This document shows positions 25,389 to 33,590 of a DNA stretch of 39,386 nucleotides, one piece after another. The notes beneath the pieces are model-generated. The model was not told the DNA's origin. It saw only the letters and a list, made by a program, of their open reading frames with translations, and did not search any database. The DNA is from Taibaiella sp. KBW10 (lineage in GTDB: Bacteria; Bacteroidota; Bacteroidia; Chitinophagales; Chitinophagaceae): assembly GCF_003852495.1 (NCBI RefSeq), contig NZ_QAJI01000005.1:645616-685001 (forward strand), written 5' to 3'. Positions within the stretch are counted from its first letter, which is position 1. The number at the start of each line of letters is the position of its first letter. A program made the position numbers and the translations under genes.

Positions 25389-25826
25389 TTAAGAGTATGC
25401 ATCCTGGTGGAATTCCGGGAAGGCTGTTGTATTACGGGTCTCTTTAGTGGCTAATAAATTATTGGAACGGCGTAACACGAAAAAGACGATAGAGGCAATA
25501 AAGGAAGCAAATACGAAACCAAGTATCCAGATCACCTTTGTACCCTCACTGATCGTCGGATTTCTCGCAATGAACACAATACCGAGCACTTTATTAAGCA
25601 GGCTGGATATAGAGAGTACAATAAGCGAAACAATAAGGGTAGGGCTAAGGAGCGTTTTGAAGAGTAAGAAGGGATTACCCATATAAGGCTCATTGAGGCT
25701 CGGTTCGCCGGTATTGGGCATCAGGGTAATGAGCTCAAAAATGCCACTCATATAGGCCGCAAAAAATATGATACCGGAGACGATGCTGAGCACAAATGCC
25801 GTAATAAATAGTTTGTATAGATGCAT
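25389..25826 (-). CDS. Small membrane protein of unknown function
   Basis: A 145-residue protein with three clear hydrophobic segments (about 5-28, 58-86 and 94-118) and a polar C-terminal tail. Between the first two segments is a loop with ELITLMPNTGEPSLNEPYMGNP. I do not recognise a family; the pattern is that of a small inner-membrane protein. Ends beside the bidirectional terminator. The 109 nt between it and the NlpC/P60 gene upstream hold no recognisable element, so it may have its own weak promoter or belong to the same transcript. Confidence 0.65.
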   Translation of the reverse strand: MHLYKLFITAFVLSIVSGIIFFAAYMSGIFELITLMPNTGEPSLNEPYMGNPFLLFKTLLSPTLIVSLIVLSISSLLNKVLGIVFIARNPTISEGTKVIWILGFVFASFIASIVFFVLRRSNNLLATKETRNTTAFPEFHQDAYS

Positions 25827-25935
25827 AAAGTCCTGATTTTTTATAAAAATAAGTAATCCTGACCTTGTTTCATAAAATTTATAGCGGGAAATGTCGGGCT
25901 CAATGGTCTGAGCAAGAGAATAGCATAGCCCTTAC

Positions 25936-26718
25936 TTAGAGAAAGCGCTTTACAATTCTAAGGTTGTGGGTGCGTTTTTTATACTTCACACTAATGATGC
26001 CCCCATTGTCGATCGCATCGATGACCACGCCACCGGATACTTCCGTTGCATGCATAATCGTCGCATTATCCAATAAAATACCGACATGCGTAATCTGCCC
26101 CTCTGCGTCGTCAAAGAACGCTAAATCACCACAAAGCGCTTCTTGTAGGAAACCTACTGTTTCTCCTGCCTCCGATTGTTGCCGTGCATCCCTGGGAATA
26201 GCGATATTGATCATTTTATACACCATTTGTGCCAAACCCGAACAATCGATGCCTAAACTGGAGCGACCGCCCCATTGGTAAGGACTTCCATAAAAACACA
26301 TGGCAGCATGCCTGATGGCTTCATCGGAAGTAGTCAGGCTCGAAACTGCGGCTTTTTTTCCTTTAAACTTTGAAAGGGCATCAAGCCAGGGAAAGACACT
26401 TCTCTTGAGTCCGAATAAGTCAGAGCCAGGGGAAAGCAATACAGCACCCTGGGGGCTTATTAACCTGTCTTGGGTGGTTGTATTCAGGTATTTGTTCGGT
26501 TTGCGATATTCTTTAAAGGAAAGTAGTTGTACCTGGCCGGCCAAAACCCAGCCTTCGTAATGATCCCATGCGCAAACAATATACATCCAGTTGCCCTCCT
26601 GACGCATCACCTCTGCACGCTCACCGAATAATAACTGGGAGACCATTTGGGAATGGTGTGTAGCTTCGGAGCGTATGGGTGCCGCAGGCACAGAACAAAC
26701 GACGTAAGAGAAAATCAT
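25936..26718 (-). CDS. C40 family (NlpC/P60) peptidase with SH3-like domains
   Basis: A 260-residue peptidase predicted to cut peptidoglycan peptides between D-Glu and the diamino acid. Residues 1-65 are a bacterial SH3-like domain (VPAAPIRSEATHHSQMVSQL and GNWMYIVCAWDHYEGWV), a second SH3-like part follows to about 120, and the NlpC/P60 domain covers 130-260. The catalytic triad is C159 in GIDCSGL, H211 in ITHVGI and H223 in IMHA. No signal peptide or lipobox is seen: the first 15 residues begin the SH3 domain. That fits the YkfC-like branch that degrades recycled muropeptides in the cytosol. Stand-alone gene downstream of hemD on the same strand (66 nt apart). Confidence 0.9.
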   Translation of the reverse strand: MIFSYVVCSVPAAPIRSEATHHSQMVSQLLFGERAEVMRQEGNWMYIVCAWDHYEGWVLAGQVQLLSFKEYRKPNKYLNTTTQDRLISPQGAVLLSPGSDLFGLKRSVFPWLDALSKFKGKKAAVSSLTTSDEAIRHAAMCFYGSPYQWGGRSSLGIDCSGLAQMVYKMINIAIPRDARQQSEAGETVGFLQEALCGDLAFFDDAEGQITHVGILLDNATIMHATEVSGGVVIDAIDNGGIISVKYKKRTHNLRIVKRFL

Positions 26719-26784
26719 GCTTCGATTCTATGGAGTAAAAAAAGTGCAATAAAGATCGTATTTATTGCACTTGGTCTGTATTTA

Positions 26785-27666
26785 TTATTTGTTATTTTCT
26801 GCTAGAAAGCGGTCCAGCGCAGCGACCATGGAGGGTGCATTGGGCACCGGTGCCTTGATCTTTACCTCGTAGCCGACATCTTCCAGTGCTTTTTGTGTCG
26901 TGTTGCCAAATCCACCGAAGACAATATGTCCTTGCTTGAAGTTAGGATCAACACTTAAAATAGCATCCACACCAAAAGGACTGAATAAGATCATTGCATC
27001 GTATTTAGCGCCTTTCAGGATTGTTTCCATATCATTGGGAACCGTACGGTACAAAATCGCTTCAGCAAACTGGTATTTATTTTTGATTAAGCTTGGAGAG
27101 ATGTCATTCTTCGTATTTTCCGAAACCGGTATCAGGAACTTCTCAGAGTCTTTATACTTCGCCAATACGTCCATTAGGCCATCTACAGAACCATCGGCAG
27201 AAAAGAAAACTTTGCGCTTACGGTACAGGATAAACTTCTGGAGATATAAAGCAATGGCCTCGGTAATACAGAAATAGCGCATCTCCTGAGACACTTTGAA
27301 TTTCATTTCCTCGCAAATACGAAAAAAGTGATCTACCGCATTACGACTATTTAAAATAACCGCGTTGTACTCCGATAATTCGATCTTTTGCTTTCTGAAT
27401 TCTTTTGCAGGAAAGGGTTCAAGTTTGATAAACTGATGAAAGGTAAGTTTTACATTATGCTTTCTTTCCAGATCATAATAAGGAGATTTTTCACTCTCTG
27501 GTCTGGGTTGGGAAATTAAAATGCGCTCTACTTTTTTTACAGCAACTTTCTTGGCAGCAGTGGCCTTCTTGGGTTGTTCCGACTTTGCTTCTGCTACAGC
27601 GGTTGCTGTAGGTGCTTTTTTGGATACAACTGCTTTTTTTGTTGCAGACTTAGTAGCTTTTGCCAT
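26785..27666 (-). CDS. hemD: Uroporphyrinogen-III synthase
   Basis: A 293-residue cytosolic enzyme that closes and isomerises hydroxymethylbilane to uroporphyrinogen III in haem synthesis. From about residue 47 the sequence shows the HemD fold: ILISQPRPESEKSPYYDLE, the NAVILNSRNAVDHFF stretch (first domain), then IPVSENTKNDI, AEAILYRTVP and MILFSPFGVDAI of the second domain, and a C-terminal NAPSMVAALDRFL. The N-terminal 46 residues form a Lys/Ala/Thr-rich basic extension (AKATKSATKKAVVSKKAP...) not needed for catalysis; similar tails occur on Bacteroidota HemD but the role is unknown. It lies 69 nt downstream of the DUF4271 gene, a common neighbour in this phylum. Confidence 0.9.
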   Translation of the reverse strand: MAKATKSATKKAVVSKKAPTATAVAEAKSEQPKKATAAKKVAVKKVERILISQPRPESEKSPYYDLERKHNVKLTFHQFIKLEPFPAKEFRKQKIELSEYNAVILNSRNAVDHFFRICEEMKFKVSQEMRYFCITEAIALYLQKFILYRKRKVFFSADGSVDGLMDVLAKYKDSEKFLIPVSENTKNDISPSLIKNKYQFAEAILYRTVPNDMETILKGAKYDAMILFSPFGVDAILSVDPNFKQGHIVFGGFGNTTQKALEDVGYEVKIKAPVPNAPSMVAALDRFLAENNK

Positions 27667-27735
27667 TTTCAGAGTTATAAATAAATGATATTTTTAATGC
27701 TAACTATTAACGACTTTATGAGGTGTATTATTACC

Positions 27736-28683
27736 TTATACCAAAGTATTAAAAGTAAGTTTTACTAGAATCGCTAAGGGCAATAATTCCGAGGCGCAAA
27801 AGTACATAAAAAAATGGAATTTACTATACTGGAAAAAAGAACCCAGTGAACTCCAAGACCTTGTGTATCGATTAATTAGCAATATCCCCGTCAGTATCAA
27901 TGCAATAGCTAACATTAGGCGTAGCCAGCCACCATGGCCAAAGGCCAAAATAATAGAGAAAGGCAGTAATACAACCGCCAGTATTTTATTTATGAGGAAA
28001 ACATTGTAGGTATACGCTTCCGTAACAGATGCGATTTTAAACACCCAGCCTACAAATTTTAAGAGGAGGTATTTAACGGTATAAACTGCGGCCACTAATA
28101 AGATCAGGCCACATAAAATCAGGTTGGGCGAGTAGCTCGCATGTTGCACAATAGTCGTTTGCGTAAAGAGCAAGGCGTAGAGAAAAAAGCCGATAGAAAT
28201 GCTGAAAAAAATATTCATGGCAATATTAGCCTGAATATTTTGCTCTATCTGTTCCCGTAGCTGTCTTTTGTTCATCAACGGACTGGTAAATGCATTGTAT
28301 AAATGCCGGAAATAAGTAGGAAAGATCAGCCGTAAACTACCGAGTACAAAAAGCAGCAATAAAACCAGGTAAAAGCTGCTGGTCTTATTCACAAAGGTAT
28401 GGGGCTTCTCTACCTGGCTAATGACCTTCACCGCCTTACCCATCATCGGATGCGTGGCAAAATGAGCAGAAAATGCACTGTCCGCTTTCACCTTAATGAG
28501 CGCCTCCGGAATGTTATATCCATACAGTTCCTTAGCGTCAGTTGTACCTGCTAAAAACAGGCTTAGGATCGTAAGAAAGAAAACGATGATATATGTATGT
28601 TGATTCTTAAACTGCAATTTAGAAAAAGTAAAAGGTTTGTATAGGTACAAAAGTATAATTTTAATCCAATATAGTTCTGTCAT
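27736..28683 (-). CDS. DUF4271 membrane protein
   Basis: A 315-residue integral membrane protein. One hydrophobic segment near the N-terminus (about 30-48), then a short outward-facing stretch (about 50-100), then six or seven helices from about residue 103 to the end. The layout and the LRLIFPTYFRHLYNAF stretch match DUF4271, a Bacteroidota-specific family of unknown function usually located just upstream of hemD, as here. Divergent from the CCA-adding enzyme gene. Confidence 0.82.
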   Translation of the reverse strand: MTELYWIKIILLYLYKPFTFSKLQFKNQHTYIIVFFLTILSLFLAGTTDAKELYGYNIPEALIKVKADSAFSAHFATHPMMGKAVKVISQVEKPHTFVNKTSSFYLVLLLLFVLGSLRLIFPTYFRHLYNAFTSPLMNKRQLREQIEQNIQANIAMNIFFSISIGFFLYALLFTQTTIVQHASYSPNLILCGLILLVAAVYTVKYLLLKFVGWVFKIASVTEAYTYNVFLINKILAVVLLPFSIILAFGHGGWLRLMLAIALILTGILLINRYTRSWSSLGSFFQYSKFHFFMYFCASELLPLAILVKLTFNTLV

Positions 28684-28769
28684 ATTTAATCTTCAGTTTC
28701 ACTATACTACAGACAGCAGCGATCTTGCAGGTTTCCGTACGAAAACAAATACAGACCATTTCCTTTACT

Positions 28770-28777
28770 TATATTTG
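28770..28777 (+). promoter_or_regulatory. -7 element of the cca promoter
   Basis: TATATTTG matches TAnnTTTG exactly. It lies 23 nt upstream of the TTG at 28801, so the transcript would have a very short leader. No good TTTG box is found 19-21 nt further upstream. Confidence 0.5.
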
Positions 28778-28800
28778 CTACTTATTATTAAAAATAATTT

Positions 28801-30228
28801 TTGAGATTTGTGGATATAAGCTATAGCACGGAAGAGCATTTTATCATGAATACCGTTTCTGCGGCAGCAGCGCAGTTGGGTGTATCAGCATACCTTATTG
28901 GTGGATTTGTAAGAGACAAGATATTGGGTAGGGCAACTAAAGACATCGATATCGTGTGTGATGGAGATGGAATTGCCTTGGCACATGCCGTAGCAGACCT
29001 GCTTCCAAACAAACCCAAAGTTTCATTTTTTAAAAACTTTGGTACCGCACAGTTGATCATTAAAGGAATAGAAGTAGAGTTTGTCGGTGCACGTAAAGAA
29101 TCATATCGGGAGCAATCCCGTAATCCGGAAGTATCTCCGGGAAGCCTGGAAGATGATCAGAAAAGAAGAGATTTCACAATTAATGCCCTGGCCGTCAGTT
29201 TGAATAAGGCAGATAAAGGCACTTTTATCGATCCCTTTGACGGTTTGCTGGATATAAAGGATAAGATCATTCGTACGCCTTTATTGCCGGCGCAGACCTT
29301 TAGCGATGATCCTTTGAGAATGATGCGCGCGATCCGTTTTGCTGCACAATTACAATTCCATATAGATGTCAATTGTTTTGAAAGTATAAAATCTCAGAAA
29401 GACCGGATTAAGATTATCTCTAAGGAGCGTATTGCGGAAGAGTTGAACAAAATCGTCATGAGCCCGAAACCCTCTGTCGGCTTTGATCTTTTATTCCGGA
29501 CAGGTTTGTTAGAGCTTATCCTGCCACAGCTTGCCGCTTTATCCGGTACCGAATATGTAGACAATAAGGGGCATAAAGACAATTTCTATCATTCCATCCA
29601 GGTACTGGACAATATTGTACCCAATACCGATAACTTATGGTTACGCTGGGCAGCACTCTTGCATGATATAGGCAAGGCACCCACAAAAAAATTTGAAAAG
29701 GGTCATGGATGGACCTTTCACGGGCATGAAGTGGTTAGCGGCCGCATGATTCCTAAGATCTTTGGGAACTTGAAGCTACCGATGAATGAGAAGATGGAGT
29801 ATACCAAGAAGATCATTGAATTGCACCATCGGCCGGTAGCCCTTACTAAAGAAAATATTACCGATTCTGCTATCAGAAGGCTATTGTTCGATGCCGGAGA
29901 TGATATTGATGACCTGATGACTTTATGTGAAGCAGACATTACTTCTAAAAATGCGCAGAAAGTAAAACGCTTTCTGGAGAATTTTGAAATTGTAAGGCAA
30001 AAGCTGAAAGAAGTAGAGGCAAAAGACCAAATCAGGAACTGGCAGCCACCGATCACAGGAGAAGAGATCATGGAGACTTTTGGACTGGAACCTTCCAAAG
30101 CGGTCGGCACCATAAAGACGGCCATCAGAGAGGCTATTTTAGATGGTATTATTACAAATGACTACGCCGCAGCAAGGGCCTTTATGATTACATTTGCGGA
30201 ACAACTTGGACTAACCATAAAAACATAA
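28801..30228 (+). CDS. CCA tRNA nucleotidyltransferase with HD domain
   Basis: Adds or repairs the 3' CCA of tRNAs. The 475 residues include a nucleotidyltransferase head (GGFVRD 34-39, DID catalytic carboxylates 48-50, RRDFTINAL 122-130, [12 protein letters not shown] 169-180), the tRNA-binding helical region, and an HD domain (H288-D289 in LLHDIGK) usually linked to 2',3'-cyclic phosphate or phosphatase activity. The frame opens with TTG at 28801 (GTG at 28810 also possible), right after an in-frame stop at 28795. ATG at 28846 would remove the first helix before YLIGG that family members carry, so a non-ATG start is preferred. The scramblase-like gene begins 4 nt after its stop. The tRNAs in this window encode no CCA, so this enzyme is essential for them. 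Confidence 0.92.
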   Translation: MRFVDISYSTEEHFIMNTVSAAAAQLGVSAYLIGGFVRDKILGRATKDIDIVCDGDGIALAHAVADLLPNKPKVSFFKNFGTAQLIIKGIEVEFVGARKESYREQSRNPEVSPGSLEDDQKRRDFTINALAVSLNKADKGTFIDPFDGLLDIKDKIIRTPLLPAQTFSDDPLRMMRAIRFAAQLQFHIDVNCFESIKSQKDRIKIISKERIAEELNKIVMSPKPSVGFDLLFRTGLLELILPQLAALSGTEYVDNKGHKDNFYHSIQVLDNIVPNTDNLWLRWAALLHDIGKAPTKKFEKGHGWTFHGHEVVSGRMIPKIFGNLKLPMNEKMEYTKKIIELHHRPVALTKENITDSAIRRLLFDAGDDIDDLMTLCEADITSKNAQKVKRFLENFEIVRQKLKEVEAKDQIRNWQPPITGEEIMETFGLEPSKAVGTIKTAIREAILDGIITNDYAAARAFMITFAEQLGLTIKT

Positions 30229-30232
30229 AATA

Positions 30233-30823
30233 ATGCTATTTAAATTCTTTGAATCAGACAGCTATTTCATCGATGAAAAAGTAAACTTCATGAAATTTGC
30301 AAATGAGTACAAAATTTATGATAACCAAGCCATCCAAATCGGAATGGTAAAACAACGCCTGAGCGGCGGGCAAAAAGCCCTGCGTTTGTTGTTGAACAAA
30401 GCCATGTTGCCCTTTCACCTCGAAATTCAAAACCATGAAGGTGCGGTACAATCCAGTATTAAAAGAGGCTGGACCTTCTTTATGTCTAAGATCTCCGTTT
30501 TTGATGGTAATGATACCTTAGTAGGAACGATTCAGCAGAAATTTAAACTATTCAAACCTACGTTTAAAATCTTTGATCCTCATGGTATTCAGATTGCGGA
30601 GATTACCGGCGATTGGAAAGCCTGGAATTTTAGCATTAAGGATGCTCAGGGCAGTCAGATCGGTACGGTAAATAAAAAATGGGCTGGACTGGCAAAAGAG
30701 TTCTTCACCACTGCAGATAAGTACAATGTAACCATAGATCAGGCTTATCCGGAAGACAATAATAAAATATTAATCCTCTCCAGCGCGATTACGATTGATA
30801 TGGTGCTGAAAGAAGCAAAATAA
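30233..30823 (+). CDS. Phospholipid scramblase / LURP-one related family protein
   Basis: A 196-residue protein with a tubby-like beta-barrel pattern: alternating strands such as NHEGAVQSSIKRGW, ISVFDGNDTLVGTI, FKIFDPHGIQIAEITGDW and FSIKDAQGSQIGTV, which are repeated 'D..G..IG.I' hairpins of the scramblase/LURP-one fold. No signal peptide and no strong transmembrane segment apart from a moderately hydrophobic C-terminal strand (ILILSSAITIDMVL). The family is widespread in bacteria but its role there is unsettled, and lipid scrambling has not been shown. It begins 4 nt after the cca stop codon and probably belongs to the same transcript. It ends at a terminator shared with the convergent gene at 30911. 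Confidence 0.8.
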   Translation: MLFKFFESDSYFIDEKVNFMKFANEYKIYDNQAIQIGMVKQRLSGGQKALRLLLNKAMLPFHLEIQNHEGAVQSSIKRGWTFFMSKISVFDGNDTLVGTIQQKFKLFKPTFKIFDPHGIQIAEITGDWKAWNFSIKDAQGSQIGTVNKKWAGLAKEFFTTADKYNVTIDQAYPEDNNKILILSSAITIDMVLKEAK

Positions 30824-30857
30824 GGCACAAGGCTTAGCCGGAAATGATATAAAAGGG

Positions 30858-30889
30858 AAAGGAGTACTATTGCTAGTACTCCTTTTTTT
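30858..30889. terminator. Terminator hairpin
   Basis: AAAGGAGTACTA (30858-30869) pairs with TAGTACTCCTTT (30874-30885) around a 4-nt loop, with a T run to 30889. It ends the cca-scramblase transcript and lies just before the stop of the convergent gene. Confidence 0.88.
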
Positions 30890-30910
30890 CGTGGTGATAA
30901 GGTGTGGTTA

Positions 30911-32752
30911 TTATTTTCGGTCACTCATCATATAGATCACTTTATCTTTTTTACCTAAGAAGTAAAATAAAGAGAACTGAATCGTGGGTTGTTGATATAA
31001 ATTGGTAGATAAAGCGGAAGTACCCTTAACATTATTCCATAACGTCTGGCTCATTCTTAAATCCAGGCTTATGTTTTTAGACAGGTCATAAATACATCCA
31101 ACGGTATAGCCCAGTCCGAGCCTTGAGCGGAAATCATTTGTATTGATGCTTCCGGACGTAGCCGTAAACGGAGACAGAGAAGTAACCGCTTTCGCAGCTT
31201 CTTTGTTTTGGTTCAGCAGGGCAGTGTAATTTGCAGGGAAAATATAGCTTGCATTCAAACCTCCTAATAAAGACAACTTACTTAATTGATACCTTAAGGT
31301 AACCGGCAACTCAAAGCTGGATATACCTTTTATCTGGTAGCTGTTTTCTTTTACATTTTGTGTAGCGCTGTAAACCGTTTGTCCGTTTATTGAGCTGCTG
31401 CTTTGATTTTCATAAGTATTGAACGATTCTGCAATGCGTTTTTGCAATACATTACTGTGTGCATATTTTAATTCTACACCAAAAGAAAGACGTTCTTTCA
31501 ACTCATAATATCCACCCAGGCTAAAATGATACCCGGTTTGCATCGGAGAACCTAAGCTAGTATTAAATCCTGCTGCCGCACCGAAATAATACGGTTTTTG
31601 CATGCTAAAGTAATTATTCATGACATCATAAAAACGTCTTGCAAAACTACCTTTCTGTTCTGTAGTACTGCCTACTTTATAAGAACTCAGCGGTTCCAGG
31701 CTTACATTAGATTCTGATTCATTAGCATTACGACCGGCATTATTGTTACGCACATTGCTTAAAAACTTAGCAGGACGCGCTTTGATCCAGAAACCCGCAT
31801 CTTTGCTGGTAATGGCTAACAATTGCAGTTTATCGGTACTGTTAAGCGGGGCTAATTGTACTCTGGTATAGCGAATATTCTTAGTCGTATCGATAATAAC
31901 TTTAGCGACGGTCTTCGTTTCCTCATTTCTAACCACGTGCTTAGTCGTATGGATTTCATTTACCGCTTTGGCCGTTTCTTTATACCATTGCTCATCTTTG
32001 GTCAGTACATATTTATTTTTATTGTCCAATACTACTGCGGCATAATTGCTGTCAATAGCCGCTTTAGGACGGTACATATTTTTATCAATAGAAGCCAGAG
32101 CGACATCACCATTATGAATGGATGTGTTTTGATTATCCGCTACAGACTGGTTTTGTCCTGAACCTGCAGAAAGCGCTTGTGCAATGGCATTATTGGCTTT
32201 TTGTTCTTTCTTGCTTTGACGCATAACAGAAGCCCTTGCAACAGTAGAAGAAGGTTGTATTACTTCTTTACCGCTATTACCATTGGGGCTGTTTGTTGCA
32301 GTCACATCGGTATTCAGATTATGTGCAAGACCTGCCGCACCGGATCCCGCTCCGGCAGCTGAATTTGTTGTATTGGCAGCAATAACCCCCACACCACTTT
32401 GATGGTTCAATTTATCCTGAGGATTCAACTTATTATTAGCGGTAGCTGTAGCCACTCCCGTAGCTGCATCTCCAATAGTTTGATCCATGTTTGTGCTCGC
32501 ATTGTCTTCGCTGGAGAAAGCATATGGATCGGTTTTATACTGCCATGTAACCGCACCAGCACCCATACCGAGGGTCAGTAATGCCAATGCCACATAACGG
32601 CTAAAGTTACCGCTACTCATCCCACCGCCTATAGGACTTGCCTTCTCTAGCAGACGCTGCATATTATTCCAAGCGCCGGCAGGGATACGTTCCTCCTTGT
32701 CAGCCTTGCCTTTGAACAGGTCGTCTACTTTTACATATTCGTTATTACTCAC
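30911..32752 (-). CDS. Sigma-factor-linked membrane protein with C-terminal outer-membrane-type beta-barrel
   Basis: A 613-residue protein that starts with GTG at 32752, five nt after the ECF sigma factor stop. Three parts are visible. Residues 1-50 are soluble, with the IPAGAWNNMQRLLEKA motif (23-38) recalling the short sigma-binding regions of anti-sigma factors. A single hydrophobic helix (about 53-70) follows. Residues 71-385 are long, polar and Asn/Ser/Ala/Gln-rich, fit to cross the periplasm. Residues 387-613 have the alternating pattern of an eight-stranded OmpA/PorT-like beta-barrel, from YYFGAAAGFNTSLGS to SLFYFLGKK. There is no signal peptide. The layout suggests a trans-envelope sensor that senses at the outer membrane and holds the sigma factor at the inner membrane (inference). 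Could alternatively be only an outer membrane protein with a long leader. Confidence 0.72.
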   Translation of the reverse strand: MSNNEYVKVDDLFKGKADKEERIPAGAWNNMQRLLEKASPIGGGMSSGNFSRYVALALLTLGMGAGAVTWQYKTDPYAFSSEDNASTNMDQTIGDAATGVATATANNKLNPQDKLNHQSGVGVIAANTTNSAAGAGSGAAGLAHNLNTDVTATNSPNGNSGKEVIQPSSTVARASVMRQSKKEQKANNAIAQALSAGSGQNQSVADNQNTSIHNGDVALASIDKNMYRPKAAIDSNYAAVVLDNKNKYVLTKDEQWYKETAKAVNEIHTTKHVVRNEETKTVAKVIIDTTKNIRYTRVQLAPLNSTDKLQLLAITSKDAGFWIKARPAKFLSNVRNNNAGRNANESESNVSLEPLSSYKVGSTTEQKGSFARRFYDVMNNYFSMQKPYYFGAAAGFNTSLGSPMQTGYHFSLGGYYELKERLSFGVELKYAHSNVLQKRIAESFNTYENQSSSSINGQTVYSATQNVKENSYQIKGISSFELPVTLRYQLSKLSLLGGLNASYIFPANYTALLNQNKEAAKAVTSLSPFTATSGSINTNDFRSRLGLGYTVGCIYDLSKNISLDLRMSQTLWNNVKGTSALSTNLYQQPTIQFSLFYFLGKKDKVIYMMSDRK

Positions 32753-32757
32753 AGCGA

Positions 32758-33309
32758 TTATTTTTTTAAATGTAAACCTTGTTTTTGAATCTTTTCTTTC
32801 AATATTTTCCGGGCTTCAGACAGATACCATTTTGAAGTACCCTCGCTAATGCCTATATTCTTAGATATTTCTTTATGTGATAAATCCTCGAAAACATACA
32901 TGTTAAATACGATCCTTGCCGTTTCCGGTAAATTATGGACCAGTTTCATCAGATCATCATAGTACATATTGCTTGCAGCATCCTTCAGCACAAATTCATC
33001 TTTCTCTACCAGCAACACATTATCACTATATTTTACCTGCGATTTTGCAAAATCCGATACCGAGTGGAATACGATTTTACGTAGCCAACCCTCAAAAGAC
33101 CCCTTAAATCCATAGCTTTCGATTTTTTGAAAAGCACGTAAAAAACCATTATTTAAGATTTCTTCGGCAAGTTCTGTGGCGGGAAAATATCTGCGGACCA
33201 TACCCATCATTTTAGGATAAAATAATTCGTACAGCTTCGCCTGTGCGCCTCGTTCATTGCGCACACAACCAGTAATTAACGCTTCTAATTCGTTCGTACT
33301 TGTCAACAC
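32758..33309 (-). CDS. ECF RNA polymerase sigma factor
   Basis: A 183-residue ECF sigma factor. The frame is open to a TTG at 33441, but that codon overlaps a -7-like box and gives a non-sigma leader. The first good start is GTG at 33309 (TTG at 33306 follows at once), giving the usual ECF length. Region 2 contains AQAKLYELFYPKMMGMVRRYF and the ELAEEILNNGFLRAFQKIESY stretch; region 4 contains PETARIVFNMYVFEDLSHKEIS and a helix-turn-helix GISEGTSKWYLSEARKIL. It belongs to the Bacteroidota ECF type paired with a membrane-bound partner, here the downstream single-helix/beta-barrel protein. It may control the divergent T9SS protein gene. Confidence 0.88.
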   Translation of the reverse strand: MLTSTNELEALITGCVRNERGAQAKLYELFYPKMMGMVRRYFPATELAEEILNNGFLRAFQKIESYGFKGSFEGWLRKIVFHSVSDFAKSQVKYSDNVLLVEKDEFVLKDAASNMYYDDLMKLVHNLPETARIVFNMYVFEDLSHKEISKNIGISEGTSKWYLSEARKILKEKIQKQGLHLKK

Positions 33310-33438
33310 ATTATAATATGCCAAGGAAATTGACAATATGCTATTTTTTAGTTTTGTTATACTAATAGACAGCCTCTTTTGCCAATTCGTTGGGGATAAT
33401 TTGAAAATGATCAAAGCAAATTGATGCTTTACCGTCTG

Positions 33439-33446
33439 CAAAATTA
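33439..33446 (-). promoter_or_regulatory. Possible -7 element of the sigma factor gene
   Basis: On the minus strand TAATTTTG matches TAnnTTTG, about 130 nt upstream of the proposed GTG start. No clear -33 partner. The 33310-33590 gap otherwise holds only A/T-rich sequence, and no consensus promoter is seen for the rightward gene at 33591. Confidence 0.35.
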
Positions 33447-33590
33447 AGTATTACATTATTGTGAAGGAAATTAATTCAGCATCTATATCCTTAAGTGCTT
33501 ATATTTATATAGTAACAACCAACTTTTAGAAAAATAATCTTGTCTTCTGAATATGTTAACCCCTTGTTATAAGGATGATCTGACTTTTAT

